Shown: piece after piece, positions 1-9,273 of the stretch
Numbering within the stretch: position 1 is the stretch's first letter
Layout of the letters: each line of letters begins with the position of its first letter
NCBI GenBank assembly: GCA_019359635.1
Contig: JAHHGY010000020.1
Location: 1 to 54,134, forward strand
Length of the DNA: 54,134 nucleotides
Direction of reading: 5' to 3'
From: Chroococcus sp. CMT-3BRIN-NPC107
Lineage (GTDB): Bacteria > Cyanobacteriota > Cyanobacteriia > Cyanobacteriales > Chroococcidiopsidaceae
The notes under the pieces: model-generated
Database searches by the model: none
The model's input: the letters and a program-made list of their open reading frames with translations, nothing else
Told to the model about the DNA's origin: nothing
Translations under genes and position numbers: made by a program

Positions 1-173
1 TCCAAAGAAAATATCGTAGGCTTGTTGTTCGATGGGAGCGCATTTCTGCCTGCTTCAACGCTTTTCTTTCTCTAGCTACAATTCACATTTGGATTCATAG
101 AATTTTATTAGTGGGATAGGTTCATCTAGCTATTGGACAGCCGCAACAGGCATTAAAGTTTTTTGAGCAGGCT

Positions 174-2084
174 TTGCTAATAGATCGAAGCCTTAGCGAT
201 CGCCTCCAAAGTGCAACGATATTAAATAATCTTGGTGCAGTTTATAGCGAACTTGGGCAAAGCGAACGAGCAATATCCTTTATTAAACAAGCGGTACAAA
301 TTCATCAAAAATCGGGAAATCGACCAGGTGAAGCTATATCTCTCAATAATATTGGGGCGATTTACGACCAAATTAAACAATATCAATCGGCAATAGAATA
401 TTACAACTCGGCTTTAGCAATCTATAAAGAAGTTGGCAATGTAGGTGGAGAAGCTAATACTGCTAATAATCTTGGCGTTACCTACGTCAGCTTGGGAAAA
501 CTCCAGCAAGCCTTGACTTATTACAAATTGGCTTTACCTCTACGGCGAACAGTGAAAGACAAAGCAGGAGAGGCAGCGACTCTAAGTAATATTGGGATAG
601 TTTATCGAGATATTAAACAACCTCAAGAAGCAATTTCTAGTCTAGAGCAGTCGGTAGCAATTACCTTACAGTTGCGGGGTGGATTAGAACGAGCTAATCG
701 TCGTCAGTTTTTGGATAGCAATAGTGGTAGCGCAATCGGGTTAATTGACTTGCTGATCGACCAAAAACAACCTGAACGCGCCTATCAGTGGGTAAACTTA
801 ACAACTACTGCCGATCTTGCCGACTACTCTCGCCTAATTAATGCTAAAGTCGCTCAACCTCAAGCACAGCAAGCAATTGAGCGTTGGAATCAAGCCAATC
901 GTCAGTTAGAGGATTTGCGTCAGCAGTTGCAACAAAAGTTTTCGCCCCAACTTTCCGGGCAAATTAATACTTTACAAACGCAGATCAACCAGCAAGCTGA
1001 AAACATCACCCGTCAGTTTCCAGAAATTACCGAATTATTTGAAACCAAACCTGCTGACATTGCAGCGTTGCGGGCAAATATCGCCCCCAGAACAGTAATT
1101 ATTCAACCTGTTCTGCTTACAGAGGTTGGCGGCGTACCAAACACAATTGCTTTATTTGTTTTGAGTAAAGATAAGTTGATAGTCACAAAACAAAAGCTCG
1201 ATCCAAAGCTATTCGATACTTTAGTTACTCAGTATCGTACTCAACTAACAACTGCAAGCTCCCGCCAATATCAAGCTACCAGCCGCAAGCTTTATGATAT
1301 TTTGATTCGCCCAATTGAAGCACAACTTCCTCCTACTACAAAGCAATTAAGCATTGTCGCTACAGGCAAGTTGCGCTACATTCCCTTTGAAACGCTAATT
1401 GACAGCAAAACTCGCAAGTATTTGATTGAAAAATATCCCATCAACAATCTTACGCGCCTTACCCATCGCTCCCGGCAAGCACCATCAAATAAAAACAAAG
1501 ATTTAGTTTTGGCTATTGGTAATCCTTTTCCTAGCGATCGCCGCAACTTAGCAGGCGCAGAAGCAGAAGTACGAGACATTGCTGCTATTTTCCCTGGAAG
1601 TAAAGCTACCATTGGCAAACAAGCTACTTTACGTAACTTTGAACTCCAAGCGCCTCGTTTTTCTATTCTCCACCTAGCAACTCACGGCTGTTTTAACCCT
1701 AAAGGCTGTCCTGAATTGAAGTTAGGCTCGAATACATTGTTATTTAGCGATCGCAATCTCAATATTGCAGATGCGGCTTTATTGGGACTCAAAAATACTG
1801 ATTTAGTTGTTCTCAGTGCTTGTCAAACGGCGGTACAAGCAGCTTCTAACGGTGAAGAATTTGCCGGACTTGCTTACTTATTTGAACGTGCAGGGGCGAA
1901 AAGTGTGATTGCTAGTCTCTGGTTAGCCAAAGATCGGGAGACAAAGCAACTAATGATTGAGTTTTATCAAAATCTCAAACAAGGTAAAACTAAAGGTGAA
2001 GCTTTACGTCAAGCCAAATTAAATCTAATTGACAAGCATCCTTTGTATTGGTCGCCGTTTATCTTAATTGGCGATGCTAGTTAG
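174..2084 (+). CDS. TPR-CHAT domain protein, 5'-truncated
   Basis: N-terminal tetratricopeptide repeats of the kinesin-light-chain style (repeated AxxLxNxGxxY and AxxYYxxAL helices, roughly residues 10-165) lead through a Gln-rich coiled region (about 220-285) to a C-terminal CHAT domain, a caspase-like peptidase fold. The CHAT catalytic pair is visible: His504 in HLATHG and Cys550 in SACQTA (numbered from a TTG at 174). CHAT-TPR proteins are proposed to cleave partner proteins in signalling or cell-death responses; the substrate here is unknown. The frame is open back to 120 and encodes half of another TPR (IGQPQQALKFFEQAL), but an in-frame TAG lies at 117-119 and no TPR-like sequence continues upstream in any frame. 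The gene therefore looks broken at its 5' end, and the TTG at 174 is only a nominal start. Confidence 0.85.
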   Translation: MLIDRSLSDRLQSATILNNLGAVYSELGQSERAISFIKQAVQIHQKSGNRPGEAISLNNIGAIYDQIKQYQSAIEYYNSALAIYKEVGNVGGEANTANNLGVTYVSLGKLQQALTYYKLALPLRRTVKDKAGEAATLSNIGIVYRDIKQPQEAISSLEQSVAITLQLRGGLERANRRQFLDSNSGSAIGLIDLLIDQKQPERAYQWVNLTTTADLADYSRLINAKVAQPQAQQAIERWNQANRQLEDLRQQLQQKFSPQLSGQINTLQTQINQQAENITRQFPEITELFETKPADIAALRANIAPRTVIIQPVLLTEVGGVPNTIALFVLSKDKLIVTKQKLDPKLFDTLVTQYRTQLTTASSRQYQATSRKLYDILIRPIEAQLPPTTKQLSIVATGKLRYIPFETLIDSKTRKYLIEKYPINNLTRLTHRSRQAPSNKNKDLVLAIGNPFPSDRRNLAGAEAEVRDIAAIFPGSKATIGKQATLRNFELQAPRFSILHLATHGCFNPKGCPELKLGSNTLLFSDRNLNIADAALLGLKNTDLVVLSACQTAVQAASNGEEFAGLAYLFERAGAKSVIASLWLAKDRETKQLMIEFYQNLKQGKTKGEALRQAKLNLIDKHPLYWSPFILIGDAS

Positions 2085-2166
2085 GTGGCGCGATCGCACG
2101 CTGAAGATATTTTGATTGATGAGAAGTTAAAAAAGTAGCTCTTTAGCAATAATTGAAAACAAACTC

Positions 2167-3900
2167 ATGTTCAACTTCAATACTCTTATTCGTTGGTGTG
2201 GGGTGGTATTTTTAGTTGCAATCATAGCTATCGTAATAAAATCAACGGCGGCGGCACAACCATTTATGACTTCTGTACCTCAGCTATTGAGCGATCCATT
2301 TTTGCAGCTACCAACAGAAAATTCCGTTCGGGTTGTGTGGTTTACAGAGTTTGCAGGTTCTGGGCATACCGTTAGTTACGATCAAGATTTTCGTCAACAA
2401 GTAATCGCCACAACAACTAAACTCAGCCGCACTCGTGAAGATCGAGAATCTAGAGTAGATATTGAGTACAAACGACCTACTAAACGCGACATTTGGCGAC
2501 ACGAAGCAGAGGTTACTAAGCTCGATTCTAATATCCGCCTACCTTATCGAGTGACCAGCGTTAGAGAAGACGGCAAAAGTATCAGTAGCGGTGAATTTAC
2601 CTTAGCTGCAAAACCAAAACCCGGCACGCCATTAAAAATTTTGCTGACTTCCGACCATCAGCTTAAACCAATGACGGCGGCTAATCTTCAGAAAGTTGTG
2701 GAGAAGGTAGGTAGAGTAGATGGGGTATTTTTTGCTGGCGATTTAATCAACATTGCCGATCGCGCGTCAGAATGGTTTGACGATAATCGAGGCGGGGCGT
2801 TTTTTCCCTGTCTCCAAGGTCTGGCTAAGTACGAGTTAAGCAAAGATGGCGTTAAAACAACTTATACTGGTGGCGAAATTATCCAACACGCGCCCTTGTA
2901 TGCGGCAATCGGCAATCATGAAGTTATGGGACGCTTTGAGAGAACTGGTAGCTTAGGGGATGAATTTAGCGATTCTTATCCTCGTCAATCGGCGATCGCG
3001 CAACTACTCAAACAAAAGCGCGATCGCACTGTTAAAGATTATTCGTTTAATACCGATACCTACGAAGAAATTTTTACCTTACCCCAAAGCGATCGCGGTG
3101 GCAAAAAATATTATGCTGTTACCTTTGGCGACGTACGTTTAGTGGTGCTGTACGCAACAAATATTTGGCGACCTCCTAGCCTAGATAAATCTGCTAAAGG
3201 TAAATATCAAGAACGCGAACAAGATATCAATAACCCGGATGAGTGGGGCTACGGACAGCATATATTTGAAGATATTTCTCGTGGCAGCCCTCAATACAAC
3301 TGGCTAGAGGCAGAATTAAATAGTTCTCAATTTCAAGAGGCAAAATACAAAGTTGTCATGTTGCATCATCCGCCCCATTCTTTGGGCGATAATATCGTTC
3401 CTGCCTATACTAATCCAGTCCAAATAATTGACACCGATAAAAACGGCACTATTTCTGTGCGCTATGAGTACCCAATAGAGCAAGATTATCTTATCCGCGA
3501 TGTTGTCCCGCTTTTAGAAGCGGCTTCAGTACAGTTGGTATTTTACGGACATTCCCATTTGTGGAATCGCTTTATTAGCAAGGGGATAAATTTTTTAGAA
3601 ACTTCTAATGTTGGTAACTCTTACGGTGCTGCCATAGGTGAAAAGCGGCGTGACGTTCCTATTAGCAATAATAATTATCAAGTTACAGGCGATCCTAATG
3701 GTCTAGAACCTATCGTACCGACAATTGCTCCACTTTTAGGCGAAAACGGTCAAAAGCTACCCTACCTTGCTAGTAACGACATTACAGCCTTCAGTATTTT
3801 CGATACGGCTACGGGCAGTGTTAGTAGCTATCGTTTTGATACGCTAAAGCCAGATTCAGAAGTTATAAAATTTGACGAATTTAATTTAAGTATAAAATAA
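2167..3900 (+). CDS. Secreted calcineurin-like metallophosphoesterase
   Basis: A 577-residue protein that starts with a hydrophobic signal segment (residues about 8-30, ending in an AAA region), so it is probably exported to the periplasm. Residues about 35-140 resemble the fibronectin-like N-terminal domain of purple acid phosphatases (LPTENSVRVVWFTE). The catalytic metallophosphoesterase domain follows with its metal-binding blocks in order: TSDHQ, AGDLIN, GNHE, HHPP and GHSHLW. The family uses two metal ions to hydrolyse phosphomonoesters or diesters; the substrate cannot be told from sequence. It stands alone on the plus strand about 80 bases after the CHAT gene. Confidence 0.87.
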   Translation: MFNFNTLIRWCGVVFLVAIIAIVIKSTAAAQPFMTSVPQLLSDPFLQLPTENSVRVVWFTEFAGSGHTVSYDQDFRQQVIATTTKLSRTREDRESRVDIEYKRPTKRDIWRHEAEVTKLDSNIRLPYRVTSVREDGKSISSGEFTLAAKPKPGTPLKILLTSDHQLKPMTAANLQKVVEKVGRVDGVFFAGDLINIADRASEWFDDNRGGAFFPCLQGLAKYELSKDGVKTTYTGGEIIQHAPLYAAIGNHEVMGRFERTGSLGDEFSDSYPRQSAIAQLLKQKRDRTVKDYSFNTDTYEEIFTLPQSDRGGKKYYAVTFGDVRLVVLYATNIWRPPSLDKSAKGKYQEREQDINNPDEWGYGQHIFEDISRGSPQYNWLEAELNSSQFQEAKYKVVMLHHPPHSLGDNIVPAYTNPVQIIDTDKNGTISVRYEYPIEQDYLIRDVVPLLEAASVQLVFYGHSHLWNRFISKGINFLETSNVGNSYGAAIGEKRRDVPISNNNYQVTGDPNGLEPIVPTIAPLLGENGQKLPYLASNDITAFSIFDTATGSVSSYRFDTLKPDSEVIKFDEFNLSIK

Positions 3901-3922
3901 GACATTTATTGTTCGTAACTTA

Positions 3923-3942
3923 ATAGGAGCGATCGCTCCTAT
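3923..3942. repeat. 20-base perfect palindrome centred on HIP1
   Basis: A perfect inverted repeat built around GCGATCGC with six-base extensions (ATAGGA / TCCTAT), 23 bases after the metallophosphoesterase stop. It could fold as a hairpin and terminate or stabilise that transcript, but no T-run follows. The rest of the gap to 4195 is AT-rich and shows nothing else I can identify. Confidence 0.6.
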
Positions 3943-4195
3943 CTAATCTAAAATAATTGCAATTAACAATATTTAGAACTAAAACTAATAGTAGTTGGAT
4001 TTACCAATCAGTTTGTATACATAGTTTTAGAAATAATTAACTTTAAAATAGTAATTTGGCTGCGCGTTGATTGCTTTAGTAGTCTATAATACAAAGCAAT
4101 TTAATAAAAACATGGCATTTTTGGCAAAACTGTAATTTCCAGTCGGCAAAGATAAATTTAGGCTAGTCTAACAAGATAGTGTGAGGTGGCATAGT

Positions 4196-5785
4196 ATGCG
4201 AGTTTTACTGGTTTATCCATTATTTCCCAAAACTTTCTGGTCTTATGAAAAAATCTTGGAATTGGTAAACCGGAAAGTTTTACTTCCACCTTTAGGCTTA
4301 GTTACTGTCGCGGCTATCTTACCCCAAGAATGGGAATTTAAGTTGGTAGATCGCAATATTCGCACTGTTACTGAAGCTGAATGGGCGTGGGCGGATATTT
4401 GTATTTTTAGCGCGATGATCGTTCAAAAAGATGACTTAGTAGCGCAAATTAAAGCCGCCAAACAACGCGGAAAGTTAGTAGCAGTAGGTGGCCCTTATTC
4501 AACTTCTGTACCTGATGACGCATTGAAGGCAGGGGCAGACTTTTTAATTTTAGATGAAGGGGAAATTACCTTGCCGATGTTTGTGGAAGCGATCGCCCGC
4601 GGAGAAAAAAGCGGCATTTTCCGCACTCAAGAAAAGCCGGATGTAACAAGTACCCCCGTTCCCCGCTTTGATTTATTAGAACTTAAAGCTTACGACATGA
4701 TGTCGGTGCAGTTTTCGCGCGGTTGCCCATTTCAATGCGAATTTTGCGACATTATTGTACTTTACGGGCGCAAACCCCGGACTAAAACCCCTGCCCAACT
4801 ACTGGCAGAGTTAGATTATCTCTACCAATTAGGCTGGCGGCGCGGCGTTTTCATGGTAGATGACAACTTTATTGGCAACAAACGCAATGTTAAGTTGTTG
4901 CTGCAAGAATTGAAATTATGGATGCAAAAACATCAATATCCTTATAGATTTGATACCGAAGCTTCCATTGACTTAGCCCAAGATCCAGAATTGATGGAAT
5001 TGATGGTAGAGTGCGGTTTTGCGGCAGTATTTTTAGGGATTGAAACCCCAGACGAAGACAGTTTGCAACTAACTAAAAAGTTTCAAAATACCCGCAGTTC
5101 TCTAACAGAGTCCGTCGAAGCTATTATTCGGGCTGGGTTGCGCCCAATGGCAGGATTTATTATTGGGTTTGATGGCGAAAAATCCGGCGCAGGAAGTCGC
5201 ATTGTGCGTTTTGCCGAACTTGCAGCAATTCCTTCTACTACTTTTGCCATGCTGCAAGCATTGCCTAATACTGCCCTGTGGCATCGTTTAAGTAAAGAGG
5301 GCAGGCTTAGAGAAAACAAGGACGGTAATATTAATCAAACAACTTTGATGAATTTTACTCCTACTCGTCCTTTAGAAGATATTGCTCGTGAATATATTGA
5401 AGCTTTTTGTGCATTGTACGACCCCGAAAAGTACCTAGATCGTACTTATCGTTGCTTTTTAAGCATGGGTGCGCCAACATGGAAAGCGCCTTTTAAGTTA
5501 CCAGAATTAGTAGTAGTTAAAGCGCTTTTAATTGTCATCTGGCGACAAGGAATTAAACGCAGTACGCGCTGGAAGTTCTGGCATCACTTGTTTAGCATGA
5601 TTAGGCGCAATCCAGGCGTTGCGGAACATTACCTGGCTACTTGCGCTCATATTGAGCATTTTATGGAGTACCGCCAAATAGTGCGCGATCAAATTGAAAG
5701 TCAGTTAGAGGAGTTTCTGACTCAAGAGGCGCAGGTGCTGCCAAAATCTGCTGCACCAAGCAAAACCGCCGCCTTGCAGCACTAA
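4196..5785 (+). CDS. B12-binding radical SAM protein (DUF4070 type), copy 1
   Basis: N-terminal cobalamin-binding Rossmann domain (about 1-150: VYPLFP, LLPPLGLVTVAA, VAVGGPY, DEGE), then a radical SAM core with the CxxxCxxC cluster motif at Cys177, Cys181 and Cys184 (RGCPFQCEFCD), then a C-terminal DUF4070-like region. This architecture includes HpnP, the hopanoid C-2 methylase, and other methylating or rearranging enzymes; which reaction this copy performs is not decidable here. A GTG at 4181 also opens the frame, but the GAGG at 4183-4186 is well spaced for ATG 4196, and the resulting MRVLLVYPLF matches the next paralogue's start. A close paralogue follows after about 120 bases in the same direction, so the pair may be co-transcribed. 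Confidence 0.88.
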   Translation: MRVLLVYPLFPKTFWSYEKILELVNRKVLLPPLGLVTVAAILPQEWEFKLVDRNIRTVTEAEWAWADICIFSAMIVQKDDLVAQIKAAKQRGKLVAVGGPYSTSVPDDALKAGADFLILDEGEITLPMFVEAIARGEKSGIFRTQEKPDVTSTPVPRFDLLELKAYDMMSVQFSRGCPFQCEFCDIIVLYGRKPRTKTPAQLLAELDYLYQLGWRRGVFMVDDNFIGNKRNVKLLLQELKLWMQKHQYPYRFDTEASIDLAQDPELMELMVECGFAAVFLGIETPDEDSLQLTKKFQNTRSSLTESVEAIIRAGLRPMAGFIIGFDGEKSGAGSRIVRFAELAAIPSTTFAMLQALPNTALWHRLSKEGRLRENKDGNINQTTLMNFTPTRPLEDIAREYIEAFCALYDPEKYLDRTYRCFLSMGAPTWKAPFKLPELVVVKALLIVIWRQGIKRSTRWKFWHHLFSMIRRNPGVAEHYLATCAHIEHFMEYRQIVRDQIESQLEEFLTQEAQVLPKSAAPSKTAALQH

Positions 5786-5907
5786 AACCTCTGCAATAAC
5801 GTCGTTAAAAAGATGGAAAACGTTTTAGACTATTTCCCAAAACGCTCTAGGTTGCTTAAACAAAGAGCAAACCAGTTTTAAAAACAAAATTTGAGGTTAA
5901 ATATTTC

Positions 5908-7509
5908 GTGAAAGTTTTACTTTTATATCCCCTTTTTCCTAAAAGCTTTTGGTCTTTTGAAAAAACTTTAGAATTGCTAGGGCGTAAAGCGATGTTACCG
6001 CCCTTGGGATTAGTTACAGTAGCGGCAATTTTGCCTCAAGAGTGGGAATACAAGTTAGTTGATCGCAATGTTAGTAAAGTAACCGAAGAAGAATGGCTTT
6101 GGGCAGATTTAGTAATTCTTTCGGCGATGATCGTTCAAAAAAAAGACTTACTTTCTCAAGTTCAAGAAGCCAAAAAACGCGGTAAATTAGTAGCGGTGGG
6201 TGGCCCTTACCCCACAGCTTTACCTCTTGAAGCCCAAGGCGCGGGGGCAGACTTTTTAATTTTGGATGAAGGGGAAATTACCCTTCCCATGTTTGTCAGT
6301 GCGATCGCGCGAGGAGAAAAAAGCGGCACTTTTCGGGCTGTCAATGGCGAAAAACCCGATGTCAGCAATACTCCAACTCCCCGCTTTGACTTGTTAAAGT
6401 TTGACGCTTATTCGGAAATGTCGGTGCAGTTTTCGCGCGGTTGTCCCTTTCAATGCGAGTTTTGCGACATTATTGTGCTTTACGGGCGCAAACCTCGGAC
6501 TAAAACCCCGGCGCAAATTATCGCCGAATTAGAATGTCTTTATAATCTTGGCTGGCGACGCAGCATTTTTATGGTAGACGACAACTTTATTGGCAATAAA
6601 CGCAATGTAAAGTTGTTTCTCAAAGACCTAAAACCCTGGATGGTAGAAAAACGCTATCCTTTCTCTTTTGCTACTGAAGCATCGATTGATTTAGCAAAAG
6701 ACCAAGAATTGATGGATATGATGGTTGATTGTAACTTTGGTTCGGTGTTTTTAGGCATTGAAACCCCGGACGAAGAAAGTTTGACTTTGACGCAAAAGTT
6801 TCAAAATACCCGCGATTCCTTAACAGATTCGGTTCATGCGATTACTCGCACGGGACTACGAGTAATGGCAGGGTTTATTATTGGTTTTGATGGCGAAAAA
6901 TCGGGCGCAGGCGATCGCGTTGTTAAGTTTGTCGAAAAAACCTCTATTCCTACAGCTATATTTAGTATGCTCCAAGCATTGCCAGATACAGCTTTAACGA
7001 TTCGTTTAGAAAAAGAAGGCAGACTGCGATCGAAAGATGCCAACATTAACCAAACTACGTTGATGAACTACGTTCCGACTCGTCCTTTGGAAGAAATCGC
7101 CCGCGAATACGTTGCGGCTTTTTGGGAATTGTACGATCCAGAGAAGTTTTTAGATCGTACCTATCGCCACTTCCGCATTTTAGGGGAAGCCAAATATCCT
7201 GATAAAGGCAATTCTTCTAAAACAGGAGTCGATTTAAAGGTAATTCAGGCATTTTTGACTATTTGCTGGCGACAAGGTGTAGTTCGCAAAACTCGTTATG
7301 CTTTCTGGCGCAATTTGGTTAATATGTATCGCTACAATCGCGGTGGTATTAGCAGTTACTTGTCAACTTGCGCCCAAATTGAGCATTTTTTAGAGTACCG
7401 AGAAATTGTCAAAGCTGAAATTGAAAATCAGTTAGCCGAGTTTTTGGTAGAAGAAGCCAAAATAAAAGCTCAAACTCCCCAAGTAAACGTTACAGCTTTG
7501 GTTAGCTAA
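5908..7509 (+). CDS. B12-binding radical SAM protein (DUF4070 type), copy 2
   Basis: Tandem paralogue of the preceding gene with the same domain order and near-identical blocks around the cobalamin domain and the cluster cysteines Cys179, Cys183 and Cys186. It starts at GTG 5908, with GAGG at 5892-5895 serving as ribosome binding site, and yields MKVLLLYPLF, collinear with copy 1. The main differences lie in the C-terminal third, where an insert around residues 430-440 (YPDKGNSSKTG) is absent from copy 1; this region probably sets substrate choice. Members of this family are membrane-lipid or tetrapyrrole modifying enzymes (HpnP is the best-known relative). Retention of both copies suggests two related substrates or two successive modifications, which is inference. 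Confidence 0.88.
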   Translation: MKVLLLYPLFPKSFWSFEKTLELLGRKAMLPPLGLVTVAAILPQEWEYKLVDRNVSKVTEEEWLWADLVILSAMIVQKKDLLSQVQEAKKRGKLVAVGGPYPTALPLEAQGAGADFLILDEGEITLPMFVSAIARGEKSGTFRAVNGEKPDVSNTPTPRFDLLKFDAYSEMSVQFSRGCPFQCEFCDIIVLYGRKPRTKTPAQIIAELECLYNLGWRRSIFMVDDNFIGNKRNVKLFLKDLKPWMVEKRYPFSFATEASIDLAKDQELMDMMVDCNFGSVFLGIETPDEESLTLTQKFQNTRDSLTDSVHAITRTGLRVMAGFIIGFDGEKSGAGDRVVKFVEKTSIPTAIFSMLQALPDTALTIRLEKEGRLRSKDANINQTTLMNYVPTRPLEEIAREYVAAFWELYDPEKFLDRTYRHFRILGEAKYPDKGNSSKTGVDLKVIQAFLTICWRQGVVRKTRYAFWRNLVNMYRYNRGGISSYLSTCAQIEHFLEYREIVKAEIENQLAEFLVEEAKIKAQTPQVNVTALVS

Positions 7510-7517
7510 CTTTGAAA

Positions 7518-7542
7518 TGGGCGCATTCTACCTATGCGCCCA
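7518..7542. terminator. Hairpin between converging genes
   Basis: Perfect 9-base stem TGGGCGCAT / ATGCGCCCA with a 7-base loop, beginning 8 bases after the copy 2 radical SAM stop and ending 11 bases before the petL stop on the other strand. Its position suits a bidirectional terminator. There is no long T-run on either side. Confidence 0.65.
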
Positions 7543-7553
7543 AACCCTTGCAA

Positions 7554-7649
7554 TTACAGCAACTTAACCGCACGTAAACCGAAAAGCAACCCCACAGCCA
7601 GGGCAAAAAATCCACCTAACAGCAATACGTAAGAAATAGCTCCAAACAT
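7554..7649 (-). CDS. petL: Cytochrome b6f complex subunit VI (PetL)
   Basis: A 31-codon reading frame on the minus strand encodes [11 protein letters not shown], a glycine/alanine-rich hydrophobic stretch, and [10 protein letters not shown] at the end. The length (31 residues), the single transmembrane helix and the GL.FGLR..K.L tail are those of PetL, a small peripheral helix that stabilises the cytochrome b6f dimer in the thylakoid membrane. A GGAG sits about 8 bases before the ATG. The gene is convergent with the radical SAM genes and divergent from aroB. Assignment rests on size, topology and the C-terminal motif recalled from cyanobacterial PetL sequences, not on an alignment. Confidence 0.82.
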   Translation of the reverse strand: MFGAISYVLLLGGFFALAVGLLFGLRAVKLL

Positions 7650-7737
7650 TTGTGTTTCTCCATTATCAGTTATAAAGAATATTGAAACATTAGTTGCAGT
7701 AACTTGCAGCTTAGAGTCGCCGATTGAAGTATTTGCT

Positions 7738-8829
7738 ATGCCTGTTATTAGTGTAAATCTACCTTCCGAGTCTTACGACATTGCGATCGCACCAGGCAAT
7801 TTAGATTTGCTGGGCGAAAAAATGGCTACCCTGAAGCTAGGTAAAAAAGTTTTATTAGTTTCAAATCCCGTAGTTTTTGGTCATTACGGGGAAAGAGCAA
7901 CTTCTTCGCTCAAAAATGCTAGTTTTGAGGTCACAACTTGTACTCTCAACGATGGCGAACAATACAAAAACTTAACTTCTATCCAACAAATCTATGACAA
8001 AGCCATAGAAAACCGTCTAGAACGCTCCTCAACGATGGTTGCTTTGGGTGGGGGCGTAATTGGCGATATGACGGGCTTCGCGGCGGCTACATGGCTAAGG
8101 GGGATTAATTTTATCCAAGTACCCACAACGCTGTTGTCAATGGTGGATGCTTCTATTGGGGGTAAAACGGGCGTAAATCATCCCCAGGGTAAAAACTTAA
8201 TTGGCGCATTTCATCAACCGCGATTAGTACTAATCGATCCGCAGGTATTGAATACTTTACCTGTGCGAGAATTGCGTTCTGGGATGGCGGAAGTAATTAA
8301 ATACGGAATAATTTGGGACTTAGACTTGTTTGAACAAATGGAAAAGTGCGATCGCTTGGACGAAATGCCTTACCTTTCCCAAAGCTTGCTACAAACTATT
8401 TTGGCGCGTTCTTGTCAAGCTAAAGCCGATGTTGTCAGTAAAGATGAAAAAGAAGCAGGATTAAGAGCTATTCTCAACTACGGTCACACTATCGGTCATG
8501 CGGTAGAGAGTCTTACAGGCTATCGTTTAGTCAATCATGGCGAAGCTGTAGCGATTGGGATGGTAGCGGCGGGAGAACTAGCTGTAGGGCTGAATTTGTG
8601 GAATGCAGAATCTCAAGCACGGCATATTAAACTAATTCAAAAAGCTGGACTGACAACTAAATTGCCATCAGGAATAAATGTTGATGCGATCGTAGATGCT
8701 TTACAAACTGATAAAAAAGTTAAAGCTGGTAAGGTTCGATTTGTGCTACCTACTCAAATTGGTGTAGTAGAAATAACTGACCAAGTACCAACAGATTTAA
8801 TTGCTCAAGTTCTACAAGAAATGCAATAA
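7738..8829 (+). CDS. aroB: 3-dehydroquinate synthase
   Basis: 363 residues, the usual AroB length. It converts DAHP to 3-dehydroquinate, the second step of the shikimate pathway, using NAD and a divalent metal. Signature blocks are present: the NAD-binding [19 protein letters not shown], the [19 protein letters not shown] segment that contacts substrate and phosphate, and metal ligands in GMAEVIKYG (Glu), [11 protein letters not shown] (His) and [10 protein letters not shown] (His). Cytoplasmic. It stands as a single gene, divergent from petL with 88 bases between start codons; no clear Shine-Dalgarno precedes the ATG. Confidence 0.97.
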   Translation: MPVISVNLPSESYDIAIAPGNLDLLGEKMATLKLGKKVLLVSNPVVFGHYGERATSSLKNASFEVTTCTLNDGEQYKNLTSIQQIYDKAIENRLERSSTMVALGGGVIGDMTGFAAATWLRGINFIQVPTTLLSMVDASIGGKTGVNHPQGKNLIGAFHQPRLVLIDPQVLNTLPVRELRSGMAEVIKYGIIWDLDLFEQMEKCDRLDEMPYLSQSLLQTILARSCQAKADVVSKDEKEAGLRAILNYGHTIGHAVESLTGYRLVNHGEAVAIGMVAAGELAVGLNLWNAESQARHIKLIQKAGLTTKLPSGINVDAIVDALQTDKKVKAGKVRFVLPTQIGVVEITDQVPTDLIAQVLQEMQ

Positions 8830-9273
8830 TTTTTTAAACTTCTATTATTGGTTAGATAAGTTGTCTGTTTATATTAACACTTACTTTGTTACTTGTTGCC
8901 GTTGAAAGCTTATTTAAAGAAAAACTAATAATTGAAATTAGTAATCAAGTATTAGTTAAAAACGATTTCTTCTAAACTCCCTGCAAATAAGAGTTTTATC
9001 TACAAATAATCAATTCTTGGGGTTGGCAAGCTCAATTAAGTAAGTCTTGTCAATTTAGTTTATTTTTGTATTAGTTAATACAAAATAGTTGTTGTGTTTT
9101 TGCTTTTATTGAACGTAAGTAATTTTTTGGCATTTAAAAAATAGTTTTTTAAACATTTAAACTAACTATATTTTTTAGTTGCTAACTAATAACAGTTCTA
9201 AGAAAATTTGAGTAAAAAACTTAATTTTCTTAAAAAACATAACTTTCTATAGATAGGTAAAGAGGAGAAAATT
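8830..9273. other. AT-rich intergenic region upstream of formamidase
   Basis: About 440 bases without a credible gene. It contains a perfect NtcA-type palindrome at 9068-9081 and, at its right end, a strong purine-rich ribosome binding site (gaggagaaaatt before ATG 9274). The rest is T-rich spacer; I see no RNA gene or repeat in it. The roughly 190 bases between the NtcA box and the start codon imply a long 5' leader. Confidence 0.6.
9068..9081 (+). promoter_or_regulatory. Predicted NtcA binding site (GTA-N8-TAC)
   Basis: GTATTAGTTAATAC matches the NtcA consensus GTA-N8-TAC exactly and lies inside a longer perfect palindrome (9064-9085, 10-base arms). Downstream, TTATTG at 9106-9111 and TATTGA at 9107-9112 are near-matches to the TAN3T -10 box, about 25 bases from the site, close to the class II NtcA spacing. 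NtcA activates nitrogen-scavenging genes under ammonium limitation, which suits the formamidase that follows. Confidence 0.72.

Noticed and set aside
1-73. Open minus-strand frame VARERKALKQAEMRSH...
   Set aside because: Too short, cut by the window edge, and without a start codon or recognisable family.
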